Shown: in pieces, positions 46,451 to 57,004 of the stretch | How positions within the stretch are numbered: the stretch's first letter is position 1 | How the letters are laid out: each line of letters opens with the position of its first letter | NCBI GenBank assembly: GCA_022354845.1 | Contig: CP031970.1 | Span: 1,178,001 to 1,242,000 of the forward strand | Reading direction: 5' to 3' | Source: Streptococcus suis | GTDB taxonomy: Bacteria; Bacillota; Bacilli; Lactobacillales; Streptococcaceae | DNA length: 64,000 nt | Position numbers and translations under genes: made by a program | Notes under the pieces: model-generated | The model's database searches: none | What the model was told of the DNA's origin: nothing | Seen by the model: the letters and a program-made list of their open reading frames with translations, nothing else

Positions 46451-46651
46451 CTATTTCAAGACAAATGTCATAGCCAAAGTGACGAAGAAAGTTCCCTCGA
46501 TAAAGGCAACACCCAAGAAAACACCAGACATCAATTTACTTTGCATTTCTGGTTGACGTGCAGACGAACTAATATAAGAAGATACCAAAAGTCCCTCACC
46601 GATACTTACACCAAGACAGGCCAAACCAAGGGCCAATGCGCCTAAATTCAT
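46451..46651 (-). CDS. atpE: F1Fo ATP synthase subunit c
   Basis: 66 residues, a helical hairpin of the c-ring. The loop is RQPE (32-35), and the proton-carrying carboxylate is E52 in AFIEGTFFV. First gene of the operon, the streptococcal order atpE-atpB-atpF-atpH-atpA-atpG-atpD-atpC (Bacillus starts with atpI and atpB). The SD is AAAAGGAGAATTCGTT. Confidence 0.97.
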   Translation of the reverse strand: MNLGALALGLACLGVSIGEGLLVSSYISSSARQPEMQSKLMSGVFLGVAFIEGTFFVTLAMTFVLK

Positions 46652-46685
46652 AACGAATTCTCCTTTTAAAATTTAATACCATGTA

Positions 46686-46714
46686 AGGATACTCCTAAAA
46701 AACCTATTTGTCAA
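46686..46714 (-). promoter_or_regulatory. Promoter of the atp operon
   Basis: On the minus strand TTGACA (46714-46709), a 17-base spacer and TATCCT (46691-46686), about 35 bases before atpE. A perfect -35 box with a poor -10 box is compatible with the acid-regulated expression known for streptococcal atp operons. Confidence 0.65.
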
Positions 46715-46756
46715 GAAAATATCGCTATTGGAAGCGTTTAATTCGAATTTCTAAAA

Positions 46757-46785
46757 GAAAAAGAAAAGACTTTTCATCTTTTCTT
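46757..46785 (-). terminator. Terminator of the lipid kinase gene
   Basis: AAGAAAAGA (46761-46769) / TCTTTTCTT (46777-46785), followed on the minus strand by TTTCTTTTAG. It separates ligA-kinase transcription from the atp promoter. Confidence 0.75.
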
Positions 46786-46786
46786 C

Positions 46787-47830
46787 CTATCTAATAGTTT
46801 CATCCATATGATCGGATTCTTCAATAAATCGTTTAGCCATTTTTTCTCGATTGATTTGATCCATATCGAGTGTGATGGCATCATCTGATACAAGGTCTGT
46901 GTCTGCAAAGAATTCAATATGATTTGCTAAATTCTCTAGTTCAACAGGTGCATCTCCTCCAAACTCACCATCCAAATTAATCATCAGTCTGTTTGTAGAT
47001 TGAAGGTTTTCTATTGACAAACTCTTAGTCTTTATGTACTCAATTAAGTTACTGTCGATATGTTTCCCACCATCTAAAACCTGACGAATTAAATGCAAAA
47101 TTTCAAATAAGTTGCCTGTTTTAACCATCAATAGTGTAAAATTGCCATCATCTAATTTTGCATCTGGAACAATTTGTTCAAAACCTCCAATTGAGTTGGT
47201 AAGGGCTACAAAAATTAAGGATACAGATCCTTCAAACACCCCTTGATCATGCTTCACTCTTACTGGTGTAAATTGGACTCTTGGTAACAGCTCGGCCCCT
47301 TTTACCACATATGCCAAATAGCCAAACATCGTCTTAAGCTGACTTGGAACGCTATAAGTAAGCTCAGTCAAGGTTCCAGCAGCTGCAATATTTATAAAAT
47401 AATGCTCTTGTTGAATACCATTTTTTTTATTTTTTGCCAAGCCAATGTCCATTAAAATGGTCTGCTTCTTGCCAATTATCTTTGCTGCCTCAACTGGATT
47501 TCCTCTTGGAATTTTCAATGCACGCGCGTAGTCATTTGTTGTTCCTGTAGGAATAATAGCCATTTTAGGCCTTTTTTCAAGTGGAGCAATGCCATTGACC
47601 ACTTCATTGATCGTACCATCACCACCTGCAGCAATGATTAAATCAAATCCATCAAGTGCGGCTCTTTTTGCTTCATTTTTTGCAGAATCTGGCTCAGGAG
47701 TAGTTTGAAAAGCAGACGTTTCATATCCATATCCTTCAAAAATATGCAATACTTCTGCTACATTCTTTTTCATAATTTCCTGACCCGAAGTCGGATTATA
47801 AATCAATCGTGCACGTTTTCTTTTTTTCAT
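46787..47830 (-). CDS. Diacylglycerol kinase-like lipid kinase (YegS/BmrU family)
   Basis: 347 residues. The catalytic N-terminal domain (ARLIYNPTSGQ, then IIAAGGDGTINEVVNGI) has the GGDGT nucleotide loop, and the family helix PTGTTNDYARAL follows. A C-terminal beta-sandwich domain includes NLDGEFGGDAPVE. It probably phosphorylates diacylglycerol to recycle it into phospholipid synthesis, as DgkB does in B. subtilis, on the inner membrane face. It lies 12 bases after ligA, in the usual Firmicute pairing. Confidence 0.92.
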   Translation of the reverse strand: MKKRKRARLIYNPTSGQEIMKKNVAEVLHIFEGYGYETSAFQTTPEPDSAKNEAKRAALDGFDLIIAAGGDGTINEVVNGIAPLEKRPKMAIIPTGTTNDYARALKIPRGNPVEAAKIIGKKQTILMDIGLAKNKKNGIQQEHYFINIAAAGTLTELTYSVPSQLKTMFGYLAYVVKGAELLPRVQFTPVRVKHDQGVFEGSVSLIFVALTNSIGGFEQIVPDAKLDDGNFTLLMVKTGNLFEILHLIRQVLDGGKHIDSNLIEYIKTKSLSIENLQSTNRLMINLDGEFGGDAPVELENLANHIEFFADTDLVSDDAITLDMDQINREKMAKRFIEESDHMDETIR

Positions 47831-47842
47831 TGTTCATTCCTT

Positions 47843-49852
<2,010 letters not shown>

Positions 49853-49924
49853 TCAATCAAATTCTTTTAGATATTTTTGGGTAAAAAAGGTATAATGAGC
49901 ATATATAATTTTTGGAGGTGCCCC

Positions 49925-50071
49925 ATGGCTGTAACATATAAACGACAAGATGATTTAGAAAAAATGCTCGAAGAATTTGCTTCATTTGAAAATCTAGAAG
50001 AAATTGAGTATCAAGATCCAAAATCAAAAACAAATTCCGGAAAAAACAACTTGAAGCAGGATGATAAATAG
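49925..50071 (+). CDS. Tiny conserved streptococcal protein (SPJ_0845-like)
   Basis: 48 residues, MAVTYKRQDDLEKMLEEFAS, then a charged C-terminal tail rich in K, N and S. The ATG follows GGAGGTGCCCC; the longer frame upstream has no RBS. Highly charged and without a membrane helix. I recall similar short proteins in streptococci under the name SPJ_0845 family; the function is unknown. It overlaps or abuts the YraQ-type permease gene, so the two are probably co-transcribed. Confidence 0.75.
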   Translation: MAVTYKRQDDLEKMLEEFASFENLEEIEYQDPKSKTNSGKNNLKQDDK

Positions 50072-50072
50072 T

Positions 50073-50978
50073 ATGTTTGATTTCAATCAACTTCCTACCT
50101 CCGTTCTGCAGGCGGGGGCTATTTTCCTGTCTATTATCATTGAAGCCTTACCCTTTGTATTGATTGGAGCATTGATTTCTGGTTTTATCGATGTGTTTAT
50201 CACCCCTGAGAAAGTACATAAACTCCTTCCCCAAAACAGGGTTCTCGCCATTCTTTTTGGCACCTTTATTGGTTTTATTTTTCCTTCCTGCGAATGTGGG
50301 ATTGTTCCAATTGTCAATCGATTATTGGAGAAAAAAGTTCCCCAATATACAGCTATCCCATTCCTAGTTACTGCTCCTGTAATCAATCCCATTGTACTAT
50401 TTGCAACGTATACTGCATTTGGTAATTCTATGCTTTTTGCCACGTATCGTGCCTTAGGAGCAATCCTTGTTTCAGTCGTACTGGGGATCATTCTAGGTTT
50501 CTTTGTAAAAAATCCGATACTGAAAGAAAATAATTTAAGCCATCACCAACATGATTATTCCAATAAGACAAGCTTGCAAAAAGTCGGTTTTGCACTTATT
50601 CATGCTATTGATGAATTTTTTGATACGGGTCGCTATCTGGTTTTCGGTTGCCTTTTTGCTAGTTTGGTTCAGGTTTATATTCCAACTGCTGTCCTGACGA
50701 CTATTGGTCACAATCCATTATCTGCCATTCTGCTGATGATGTTATTGGCGTTTCTTCTTTCACTTTGCTCAGAGGCAGATGCCTTCATCGCTGCATCTCT
50801 TTTATCAAGTTTTGGCTTTGCTCCGGTGATGGCCTTCTTGGTCATCGGACCAATGATTGATGTCAAAAATTTACTCATGATGAAACATTACTTTACAGGT
50901 AGATTTATTATTGGATTTATCTCGGTTATAACTCTAGTCATTCTAGGGTATAGTCTCCTACTTGGAGGTGTGTCATGA
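50073..50978 (+). CDS. YraQ/DUF318-type membrane permease
   Basis: 301 residues from MFDFNQLPTS. An alternative ATG at 50061 is directly behind the only SD-like bases (AGCAGG) and is less likely. About eight membrane helices. The signature FPSCECGIVPIVNRLLEKKVP, a PxCxCG-type motif seen in this family, sits in the first half, and SLCSEADAFIAASLLSSFG in the second. The family includes putative metal or organic-arsenic permeases. It overlaps the TIGR03943 gene by four bases. In B. subtilis the homologous pair ycgR-ycgQ is zinc-responsive. Confidence 0.85.
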   Translation: MFDFNQLPTSVLQAGAIFLSIIIEALPFVLIGALISGFIDVFITPEKVHKLLPQNRVLAILFGTFIGFIFPSCECGIVPIVNRLLEKKVPQYTAIPFLVTAPVINPIVLFATYTAFGNSMLFATYRALGAILVSVVLGIILGFFVKNPILKENNLSHHQHDYSNKTSLQKVGFALIHAIDEFFDTGRYLVFGCLFASLVQVYIPTAVLTTIGHNPLSAILLMMLLAFLLSLCSEADAFIAASLLSSFGFAPVMAFLVIGPMIDVKNLLMMKHYFTGRFIIGFISVITLVILGYSLLLGGVS

Positions 50979-51790
50979 TTCGATTTTTAATTCTTGCAGG
51001 CTATTTTGAGATGACCATGTATCTTTATGTCTCTGGAAAATTAGACCAATATATCAACTTACACTATAGTTACTTAGCATTTCTATCCATGGTCTTGTCC
51101 TTTATATTAGCTATTGTACAATTGTATATTTGGGTCAAAGAGATAGAGACACACAGCCATTTGTCAAAGAAATCAGCCAAGTTTGCCAGTGTAGCCCTCT
51201 TATTAATACCACTTTTAGTTGCCTGGCTCTTCCCGACCGTCAGCTTGGATTCAACCACTGTCGCAGCAAAAGGCTACCATTTCCCGTTAGGTGCGGAAAA
51301 TGATGCGACGACTCAGACGCAAGAAGGAACGACGGTTCAGTATCTCAAACCAGACAGTTCTATTTATTTTACAAAATCTGCCTATCAGAGTCAGATGCGT
51401 GAAATTGCCAATCACTACCTCGCTGAAGATCAGATTATTGTCACTAGTGAAAATTACATGGAGGTGATGGAGGCAATCTATGACTATCCTACGGAATTTT
51501 CAGGAAAAACTGTTGAGATGGTAGGTTTTGTCTATAATGATCCTGACAATGCTCATCAACAATTCATCTTCCGCTTCGGAATTATACACTGCATTGCAGA
51601 CTCAGGGGTATATGGCCTGCTCTCTACTGGGTCCGATACTCCATTTTCAAATAACACCTGGGTTAAAGCCAAAGGCATAATCAGGGTTTCTTACCATACC
51701 TCATTGAAACAAAATCTTCCAACATTAGAATTGCAATCTATTGTCCAGATTGAACAACCGGACTCTCCATATGTTTACCGTGTTTTCTAA
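50975..51790 (+). CDS. TIGR03943 family membrane protein (YcgQ-like)
   Basis: 271 residues. Two or three N-terminal membrane helices (about 1-90) are followed by an extracytoplasmic domain (about 95-271) containing PTEFSGKTVEMVGFVYNDPDN and FRFGIIHCIADSGVYGLLS, both typical of this family. It always accompanies YraQ/DUF318 permeases, as here with a four-base overlap. A role in metal uptake under zinc limitation is suggested by the B. subtilis pair; no Zur or AdcR box was recognised upstream, so this stays inference. Confidence 0.85.
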   Translation: MIRFLILAGYFEMTMYLYVSGKLDQYINLHYSYLAFLSMVLSFILAIVQLYIWVKEIETHSHLSKKSAKFASVALLLIPLLVAWLFPTVSLDSTTVAAKGYHFPLGAENDATTQTQEGTTVQYLKPDSSIYFTKSAYQSQMREIANHYLAEDQIIVTSENYMEVMEAIYDYPTEFSGKTVEMVGFVYNDPDNAHQQFIFRFGIIHCIADSGVYGLLSTGSDTPFSNNTWVKAKGIIRVSYHTSLKQNLPTLELQSIVQIEQPDSPYVYRVF

Positions 51791-51867
51791 TAATTTCGCC
51801 TTAAAAGTGAATTTTCTGACAATTTATGCTATAATAGTTTTTATACTCAACAGATAGGAATGAAATT

Positions 51868-53352
51868 ATGTCATCACATGTATTGTTTACTATTTTTGGT
51901 GCTAGTGGCGACCTTGCCAAACGCAAACTCTATCCTTCATTATTCCGTCTCTACAAGGCTGGACATATCAGGGAAAACTTTGCCGTTATTGGTACAGCTC
52001 GAAGACCTTGGACCAAAGAATTTTTTGAACAAACTGTTATTGAATCACTTGGAGACTTACCAGATACTCCACGCCAAGCCCATGAATTTGCCAGCCATTT
52101 CTACTATCAAAGCCATGATGTTAATGATACAGGGCATTATGTAGCATTACGTAAATTGCAGGACGACTTGTGTGAAAAATACGATACACAGCACAACAAG
52201 GTCTTCTTCCTTTCTATGGCGCCTGAATTTTTCGGTACAATTGCCAAACATCTCAAATCTGAGCAGATTGTTGACGGACAAGGTTTTGAACGTTTGATTA
52301 TTGAAAAACCATTTGGAACAAGTCTTGCAACTGCTGAGAAGCTCAATGATGAGTTGGCTGCTGCATTTAATGAAGACCAAATCTATCGTATCGACCATTA
52401 CTTAGGTAAAGAAATGGTGCAAAATATCTTTGCAGTTCGGTTTGCCAATATTATTTTTGAACATGTCTGGAACCGTGATTATATCGATAATGTCCAAATT
52501 ACTTTTGCTGAATCAATTGGGGTTGAGGACCGTGGTGGCTACTATGATCATTCTGGTGCACTAAAAGATATGGTACAAAATCACGCACTTCAAGTTCTGT
52601 CACTTTTGGCAATGGATAAACCAGCTAGTTTCAAAGAAAAAGATGTTCGAGCTGAGAAAATTAAGGTTTTCCAACACCTTCGCCATCAAACTGATGAAGA
52701 ATTGAAACAAAACTTTATTCGTGGCCAATATGCTGCTGGTTCAATTGATGGGAAAGATTATGTCAGCTACCTAGATGAACCTAATATTGCCGGTGGTTCA
52801 CAGACTGAAACATTTGCTAGCGGTGTCTTCTTTGTCGATACAGACCGTTTCCGCGATGTCCCATTCTTCTTCCGTACAGGTAAACGACTAACCGAGAAAG
52901 GGACTCGTGTTACAATTACCTTTAAACATGCTGAAAATATTTTTGGTCAGCCTTCTGAAGCAAATGTATTGACAATCTATATTCAGCCTACTGAAGGCTT
53001 TATGTTATCCATAAATGGAAAAGAAGTTGGTTCGCACTTTGCTCTTACTCCTGCCAAACTCAACTTCCGTCACAATGCCACTGCTCTTGGCAATTCACCT
53101 GAAGCCTATGAAAAACTCTTTTTCGATGTCTTAAATGGCGATTCCACTAATTTTAGCCATTGGGAAGAAGTAAAAGCAAGTTGGAGTTTGATTGACCGGG
53201 TCATCGATATTTGGTCAAGTAATCAGGTTCCATTGCATACCTATTCTGCTGGGACAATGGGGCCACAGGCCGCATTCGATTTACTAGATCATTACGGATG
53301 CAAGTGGGTATGGACGCCGGATGTTTGGTATCGTGAGCGTGGCCTCCTATAA
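51868..53352 (+). CDS. zwf: Glucose-6-phosphate 1-dehydrogenase
   Basis: 494 residues. The NADP-binding loop is IFGASGDLAKRKLYPSLF (9-27). The active site is IYRIDHYLGKEMVQN (about 172-186), with the catalytic histidine further on. It opens the oxidative pentose phosphate pathway. Single gene with its own terminator at 53366-53386. The TATAAT at 51829-51834 is a probable -10 box. RBS GATAGGAATGAAATT. Confidence 0.97.
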   Translation: MSSHVLFTIFGASGDLAKRKLYPSLFRLYKAGHIRENFAVIGTARRPWTKEFFEQTVIESLGDLPDTPRQAHEFASHFYYQSHDVNDTGHYVALRKLQDDLCEKYDTQHNKVFFLSMAPEFFGTIAKHLKSEQIVDGQGFERLIIEKPFGTSLATAEKLNDELAAAFNEDQIYRIDHYLGKEMVQNIFAVRFANIIFEHVWNRDYIDNVQITFAESIGVEDRGGYYDHSGALKDMVQNHALQVLSLLAMDKPASFKEKDVRAEKIKVFQHLRHQTDEELKQNFIRGQYAAGSIDGKDYVSYLDEPNIAGGSQTETFASGVFFVDTDRFRDVPFFFRTGKRLTEKGTRVTITFKHAENIFGQPSEANVLTIYIQPTEGFMLSINGKEVGSHFALTPAKLNFRHNATALGNSPEAYEKLFFDVLNGDSTNFSHWEEVKASWSLIDRVIDIWSSNQVPLHTYSAGTMGPQAAFDLLDHYGCKWVWTPDVWYRERGLL

Positions 53353-53362
53353 TAAATCATGT

Positions 53363-53388
53363 ACAAAACTGGATTACTCCAGTTTTTT
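53363..53388 (+). terminator. Terminator of zwf
   Basis: AACTGGA-TTAC-TCCAGTT followed by TTTTTT, then directly CGGAG, the RBS of the next gene. Confidence 0.8.
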
Positions 53389-53404
53389 TCGGAGAAATAT
53401 TTTA

Positions 53405-54079
53405 ATGACTGAAATAAAGACAATTCTGAGCCAACTCGAGGAAGCCAGCCATGCTGGGACTCTCAAACGTTATGATAAAATTGGTGAGACAAAGCCATAT
53501 TATGGTGTACCAATGGGAGCCCTCTCAAAAATCGCAAAGACTTACATAAATCAATCCGATCTCTTTGTACCGCTTTGGCAAACCGGCATTCTTGAAGCTC
53601 AATACCTAGCCATTCAAATTGTCAAAAACAAGCCAGACCAACTTGTAGCTTCTGACCTAAAAAGTAGTATTAGTAAACAAGTCTCCCACAATGTTCTTGA
53701 TAAACTTGCCTCCCTTATTCTTAGTAAACGAAGGGATAGCAAAGACTGGGAAGAATACTTACTCACCCAAGACCAAGCTATTTTTCAACGACTTGGCTGG
53801 TTCCTTCGGGCCAAATATTTTGCTAGAAAAACAACTACAGACCAAGAAATTGAACAAACACTTACTTATATCAATGAGCATTTAAAAACTACGGATCCAC
53901 TTATCCAGTGGACCATGAACCAGTGCTTGGTAGAAATCGCAGTTACATATCCTGACTATCTAGAAAAAGGGCGGGCAATCGGACAGAAATTAGGAGTATA
54001 TTCTGAAATGAAAGTTGCCAAAGGTTGTACTTCAGCCTATGCACCTGACTGGATTGAGGCTTTACTGCCGAAAAAATGA
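53405..54079 (+). CDS. AlkD-like DNA alkylation repair protein
   Basis: 224 residues from MTEIKTILSQ; the frame upstream to 53321 lies in the zwf 3' end and terminator. A helical HEAT-repeat fold with the family segments KYYGVPMGALSKIAKTY, YLAIQIVKN, and IQWTMNQCLVEIAV. AlkD proteins remove bulky or positively charged alkylated bases without flipping them. The SD CGGAG sits immediately after the zwf terminator, so read-through could still translate it. Conserved catalytic residues were not checked one by one. Confidence 0.88.
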   Translation: MTEIKTILSQLEEASHAGTLKRYDKIGETKPYYGVPMGALSKIAKTYINQSDLFVPLWQTGILEAQYLAIQIVKNKPDQLVASDLKSSISKQVSHNVLDKLASLILSKRRDSKDWEEYLLTQDQAIFQRLGWFLRAKYFARKTTTDQEIEQTLTYINEHLKTTDPLIQWTMNQCLVEIAVTYPDYLEKGRAIGQKLGVYSEMKVAKGCTSAYAPDWIEALLPKK

Positions 54080-54087
54080 AAACACAA

Positions 54088-54118
54088 AAGTAGCTAACTT
54101 TCTCAGTTAACTACTTTT
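54088..54118. terminator. Bidirectional terminator between the AlkD-like gene and ftsY
   Basis: AAAAGTAGCTAACT / AGTTAACTACTTTTTT with one bulge and a five-base loop, between convergent genes. Confidence 0.8.
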
Positions 54119-54124
54119 TTCATT

Positions 54125-55390
54125 CTATATCAATCCTTCCAAAAGTCCACGCATGAACTCTTCAGATTTGAACTCACCGATATCATCGATTTTCTCACCG
54201 AAACCAATCAGTTTAACAGGAATATCCAACTCCTGACGGATAGCAAGGACGACACCACCTTTGGCTGTTCCGTCTAGCTTGGTCAGGACGAGACCTGTTA
54301 ACGGGGTTATCTTTGCAAATTCCTTTGCCTGACTGAGAGCGTTTTGACCAGTGGAAGCATCCATGGCTAAGAGGGTTTCATGCGGTGCATCAGGAAGAGT
54401 CCGTTTGATGATGCGACCAATTTTTTCCAGCTCTGCCATGAGGTTATCTTTATTCTGCAGGCGACCAGCTGTATCAATCATGAGAATATCTACGCCTTCT
54501 GCTATGGCACGTTGGACACCGTCAAAGACCACACTAGCTGGATCTGATTTTTCAGGTCCTGTGACTACAGGCACATCGACACGGCGCCCCCACTCGACCA
54601 GCTGGGCTACCGCCCCCGCACGGAAGGTGTCCGCCGCAACCAGCATGACTTTCTTGCCAGCCTTCTTGTATTTGTAGGCCAACTTACCAATTGAAGTCGT
54701 CTTCCCAACGCCGTTGACACCCACAAAGAGCATCACTGTCAAATCATCTTGGAAATTGATCTGCTCACTAAACTGACCATCCTTCTCATAAATATCCACC
54801 AATTTTTCAATGATGACACGACGGAGTTCCTCTGTCTTCTTGGCATTTTGTAACTTGGCTTCATAGCGGAGCTCCTCAGTCAGAGTCGAAGCTACTTGCA
54901 CACCAACGTCTGACAAAATCAACAATTCTTCTAACTCCTCGAAAAATTGCTCATCCACTGAACGGAAATTAGCAAAGAATTCATTGAGCCTTGCACCAAA
55001 TCCAGTTCTTGTTTTCTTCAAAGTCCGCTGGTACTTGTCTTGCTCACTTTCTTGTACTTCTTGTACAATTTCTTGAACAGGCTCTTCTTTTGGTTTTGTC
55101 TGAATAGCAGGATCAAAACCTTTTTCTTGCGCCTCTTTCACGCGGGCAGCCGCTGCTTCTTTGGCCGCATAATACTGAGCCATCATATCAAGTGTCCGTT
55201 GTTTTTGCGCTTCTTGTTCAGCAGTCAAGGGTACAGCTTCTCCATCTTCTGCTGAACTATCATCAGAATTGGTCGCAACCACAGCCACTTGTTCATTTTC
55301 AGCTGTCTGGTGCGTTTCAACTTCTTCACCAACTTCAACTTGTTTTTCTTCCTGCGATTCTTGTCCAAATAATCGATCAAATAATCCCAT
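54125..55390 (-). CDS. ftsY: Signal recognition particle receptor
   Basis: 421 residues. An acidic, glutamate-rich N-terminal A domain (about 10-125) is followed by the NG GTPase domain with G1 GVNGVGKTTSIGKLA, DTFRAGAVAQL, G3 DTAGRLQ, G4 TKLDGTAKGG, and the C-terminal GEKIDDIGEF signature. It docks SRP-ribosome complexes at the membrane. Last gene of the rnc-smc-HAD-HAD-ftsY cluster, two bases after the HAD gene. Confidence 0.97.
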   Translation of the reverse strand: MGLFDRLFGQESQEEKQVEVGEEVETHQTAENEQVAVVATNSDDSSAEDGEAVPLTAEQEAQKQRTLDMMAQYYAAKEAAAARVKEAQEKGFDPAIQTKPKEEPVQEIVQEVQESEQDKYQRTLKKTRTGFGARLNEFFANFRSVDEQFFEELEELLILSDVGVQVASTLTEELRYEAKLQNAKKTEELRRVIIEKLVDIYEKDGQFSEQINFQDDLTVMLFVGVNGVGKTTSIGKLAYKYKKAGKKVMLVAADTFRAGAVAQLVEWGRRVDVPVVTGPEKSDPASVVFDGVQRAIAEGVDILMIDTAGRLQNKDNLMAELEKIGRIIKRTLPDAPHETLLAMDASTGQNALSQAKEFAKITPLTGLVLTKLDGTAKGGVVLAIRQELDIPVKLIGFGEKIDDIGEFKSEEFMRGLLEGLI

Positions 55391-55392
55391 AC

Positions 55393-56205
55393 TTAGTCCT
55401 CATTTAATACATACTGTTGGATAGCCCAGGCAATGCCATCTTCATCGTTTGTTTTTGGTAAAACAAGGTTTGCAGCAGACTTAATTTCGTCTGTTGCATT
55501 AGCCATTGCAACGCCTAAACCAGCCCATTCGATCATCGAAAGATCGTTACCTTCATCACCACAGGCCATCACTTCCGATTGATCAATTCCCAAATGTCCA
55601 ATCAATTTTGCTAATCCATTTGCCTTATGGACTCCTTTTGGACTCCATTCTAGCAGCATGTCACGCGATTTGAAAATTTCAAAACGATCGTACAACTCTC
55701 TAGGAATTTTTGGAATTTGTCCATCCAGAAAATCAGCTGCTACAGCTGTAACCGCCTTATTATAGACAAAATCTTCTGGCATCTCCTCATCTGTCACATC
55801 AATTTTATTCAGCAATGGATTGGCTGTTAGATACAGAGATCCATTGACCGCTGGTAATGAGTAAACATCTCCTCCATACAAGACATCCAGAGGTAGGTCC
55901 AATTGATTGGTTACTTGTCGAATTGCACGAACATCATCAATGCTGAAGCCAGTTTTATCTAAAATGCGCCCTGTATTTTCTTGTACCAATCCACCATTAA
56001 AGGTGATGGAATATTGATTTTCACCTAAGAGGTCTAATTCTTCCAAAAAAGTACCAATAGCTTGTAAAGGCCGTCCTGTTGTTAAGACAACATAAGCACC
56101 TTGTTGCCGAGCTGCTAACAAGGCCTGATTATTGGCTTCTGAAATTCGTTTATCCGACGTCAGAAGAGTTCCATCCAAATCTAGTGCAATCATTTTAATT
56201 GCCAT
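55393..56205 (-). CDS. Cof-type HAD phosphatase
   Basis: 270 residues. Motif I is ALDLDGTLLTSDKRISE, motif II TTGRPL, K in the cap, and motif IV ACGDEGNDLSMI. The large C2 cap (about 85-185) is of the Cof/YidA type, which dephosphorylates sugar phosphates or FMN-like molecules. It overlaps the next upstream HAD gene by 11 bases. Conserved between smc and ftsY in streptococci. Substrate unknown. Confidence 0.93.
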   Translation of the reverse strand: MAIKMIALDLDGTLLTSDKRISEANNQALLAARQQGAYVVLTTGRPLQAIGTFLEELDLLGENQYSITFNGGLVQENTGRILDKTGFSIDDVRAIRQVTNQLDLPLDVLYGGDVYSLPAVNGSLYLTANPLLNKIDVTDEEMPEDFVYNKAVTAVAADFLDGQIPKIPRELYDRFEIFKSRDMLLEWSPKGVHKANGLAKLIGHLGIDQSEVMACGDEGNDLSMIEWAGLGVAMANATDEIKSAANLVLPKTNDEDGIAWAIQQYVLNED

Positions 56206-57004
56206 ATACTTCCTCCTCTAAATAAGCCAGTACAGCTCCATCATTGCAATGACCAATAATCTGATGAGCTAGAGCCTTCACTTCTTCTCTTGCATTTTCT
56301 GATGCAATGGCAAGACCGGCAAAGTCCAACATATCCAAATCATTTTGATTATCCCCAAAGGCAACTACATCTCGTCCTGTAATTCCAAAATGACTGCACA
56401 AATGATTCAATCCAACTGATTTATTTGAACCATTAGGAATAATATCAATATTGTCAAAACCTGTTGTCATGGCTGTCACACCTTCAAAGGTCTGATTGAG
56501 CCACAATCTTGCTTGGTCCATCTCATCTGGGGTGAATTTGGCATTAATCTTTATTATTTTTTCCTGGACATCTTCAAACGAGTCCACCAATTGAAAATGA
56601 GCATAATAATTTGTCATTGCTCCTAAAAACTGAGGCTCAGCATTTTTTAACAAATAAAAGTTTTCGAGTCCAGACAATACCATGGAACGACTACTTCCAT
56701 AAGGACCGGCATCAATTCCAGCAATAATAGGCAAGTAAACTTCTGGACGAATCGGTTCATCCAGAAAAATCATCTGACCTTGATACTCAACAATAGAACC
56801 ATTTTCAGCAACAAACCCAATTTCATCTGCAAATTCTTCAAAAACTAACTTTAGACTCTGCAAAGATCTCCCGCTTGCCGCCACAAATAAATAGTCTTTT
56901 TCCTTAAACTGATCCAGAATCCGTCGGAAACTTTTTTTATCAAAGCTATGATCCTCACGTAAAAACGTACCATCCATATCACTGGCATAAATTTTTTTTA
57001 TCAT
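56195..57004 (-). CDS. Cof-type HAD phosphatase
   Basis: 269 residues. Motif I is YASDMDGTFLREDHSFDKK, motif II AASGRSL, and motif IV AFGDNQNDLDMLDFAG. The same Cof branch as its neighbour but clearly diverged, so not a recent duplication. The start overlaps the smc stop by four bases (ATGA). Substrate unknown. Confidence 0.93.
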   Translation of the reverse strand: MIKKIYASDMDGTFLREDHSFDKKSFRRILDQFKEKDYLFVAASGRSLQSLKLVFEEFADEIGFVAENGSIVEYQGQMIFLDEPIRPEVYLPIIAGIDAGPYGSSRSMVLSGLENFYLLKNAEPQFLGAMTNYYAHFQLVDSFEDVQEKIIKINAKFTPDEMDQARLWLNQTFEGVTAMTTGFDNIDIIPNGSNKSVGLNHLCSHFGITGRDVVAFGDNQNDLDMLDFAGLAIASENAREEVKALAHQIIGHCNDGAVLAYLEEEVYGN

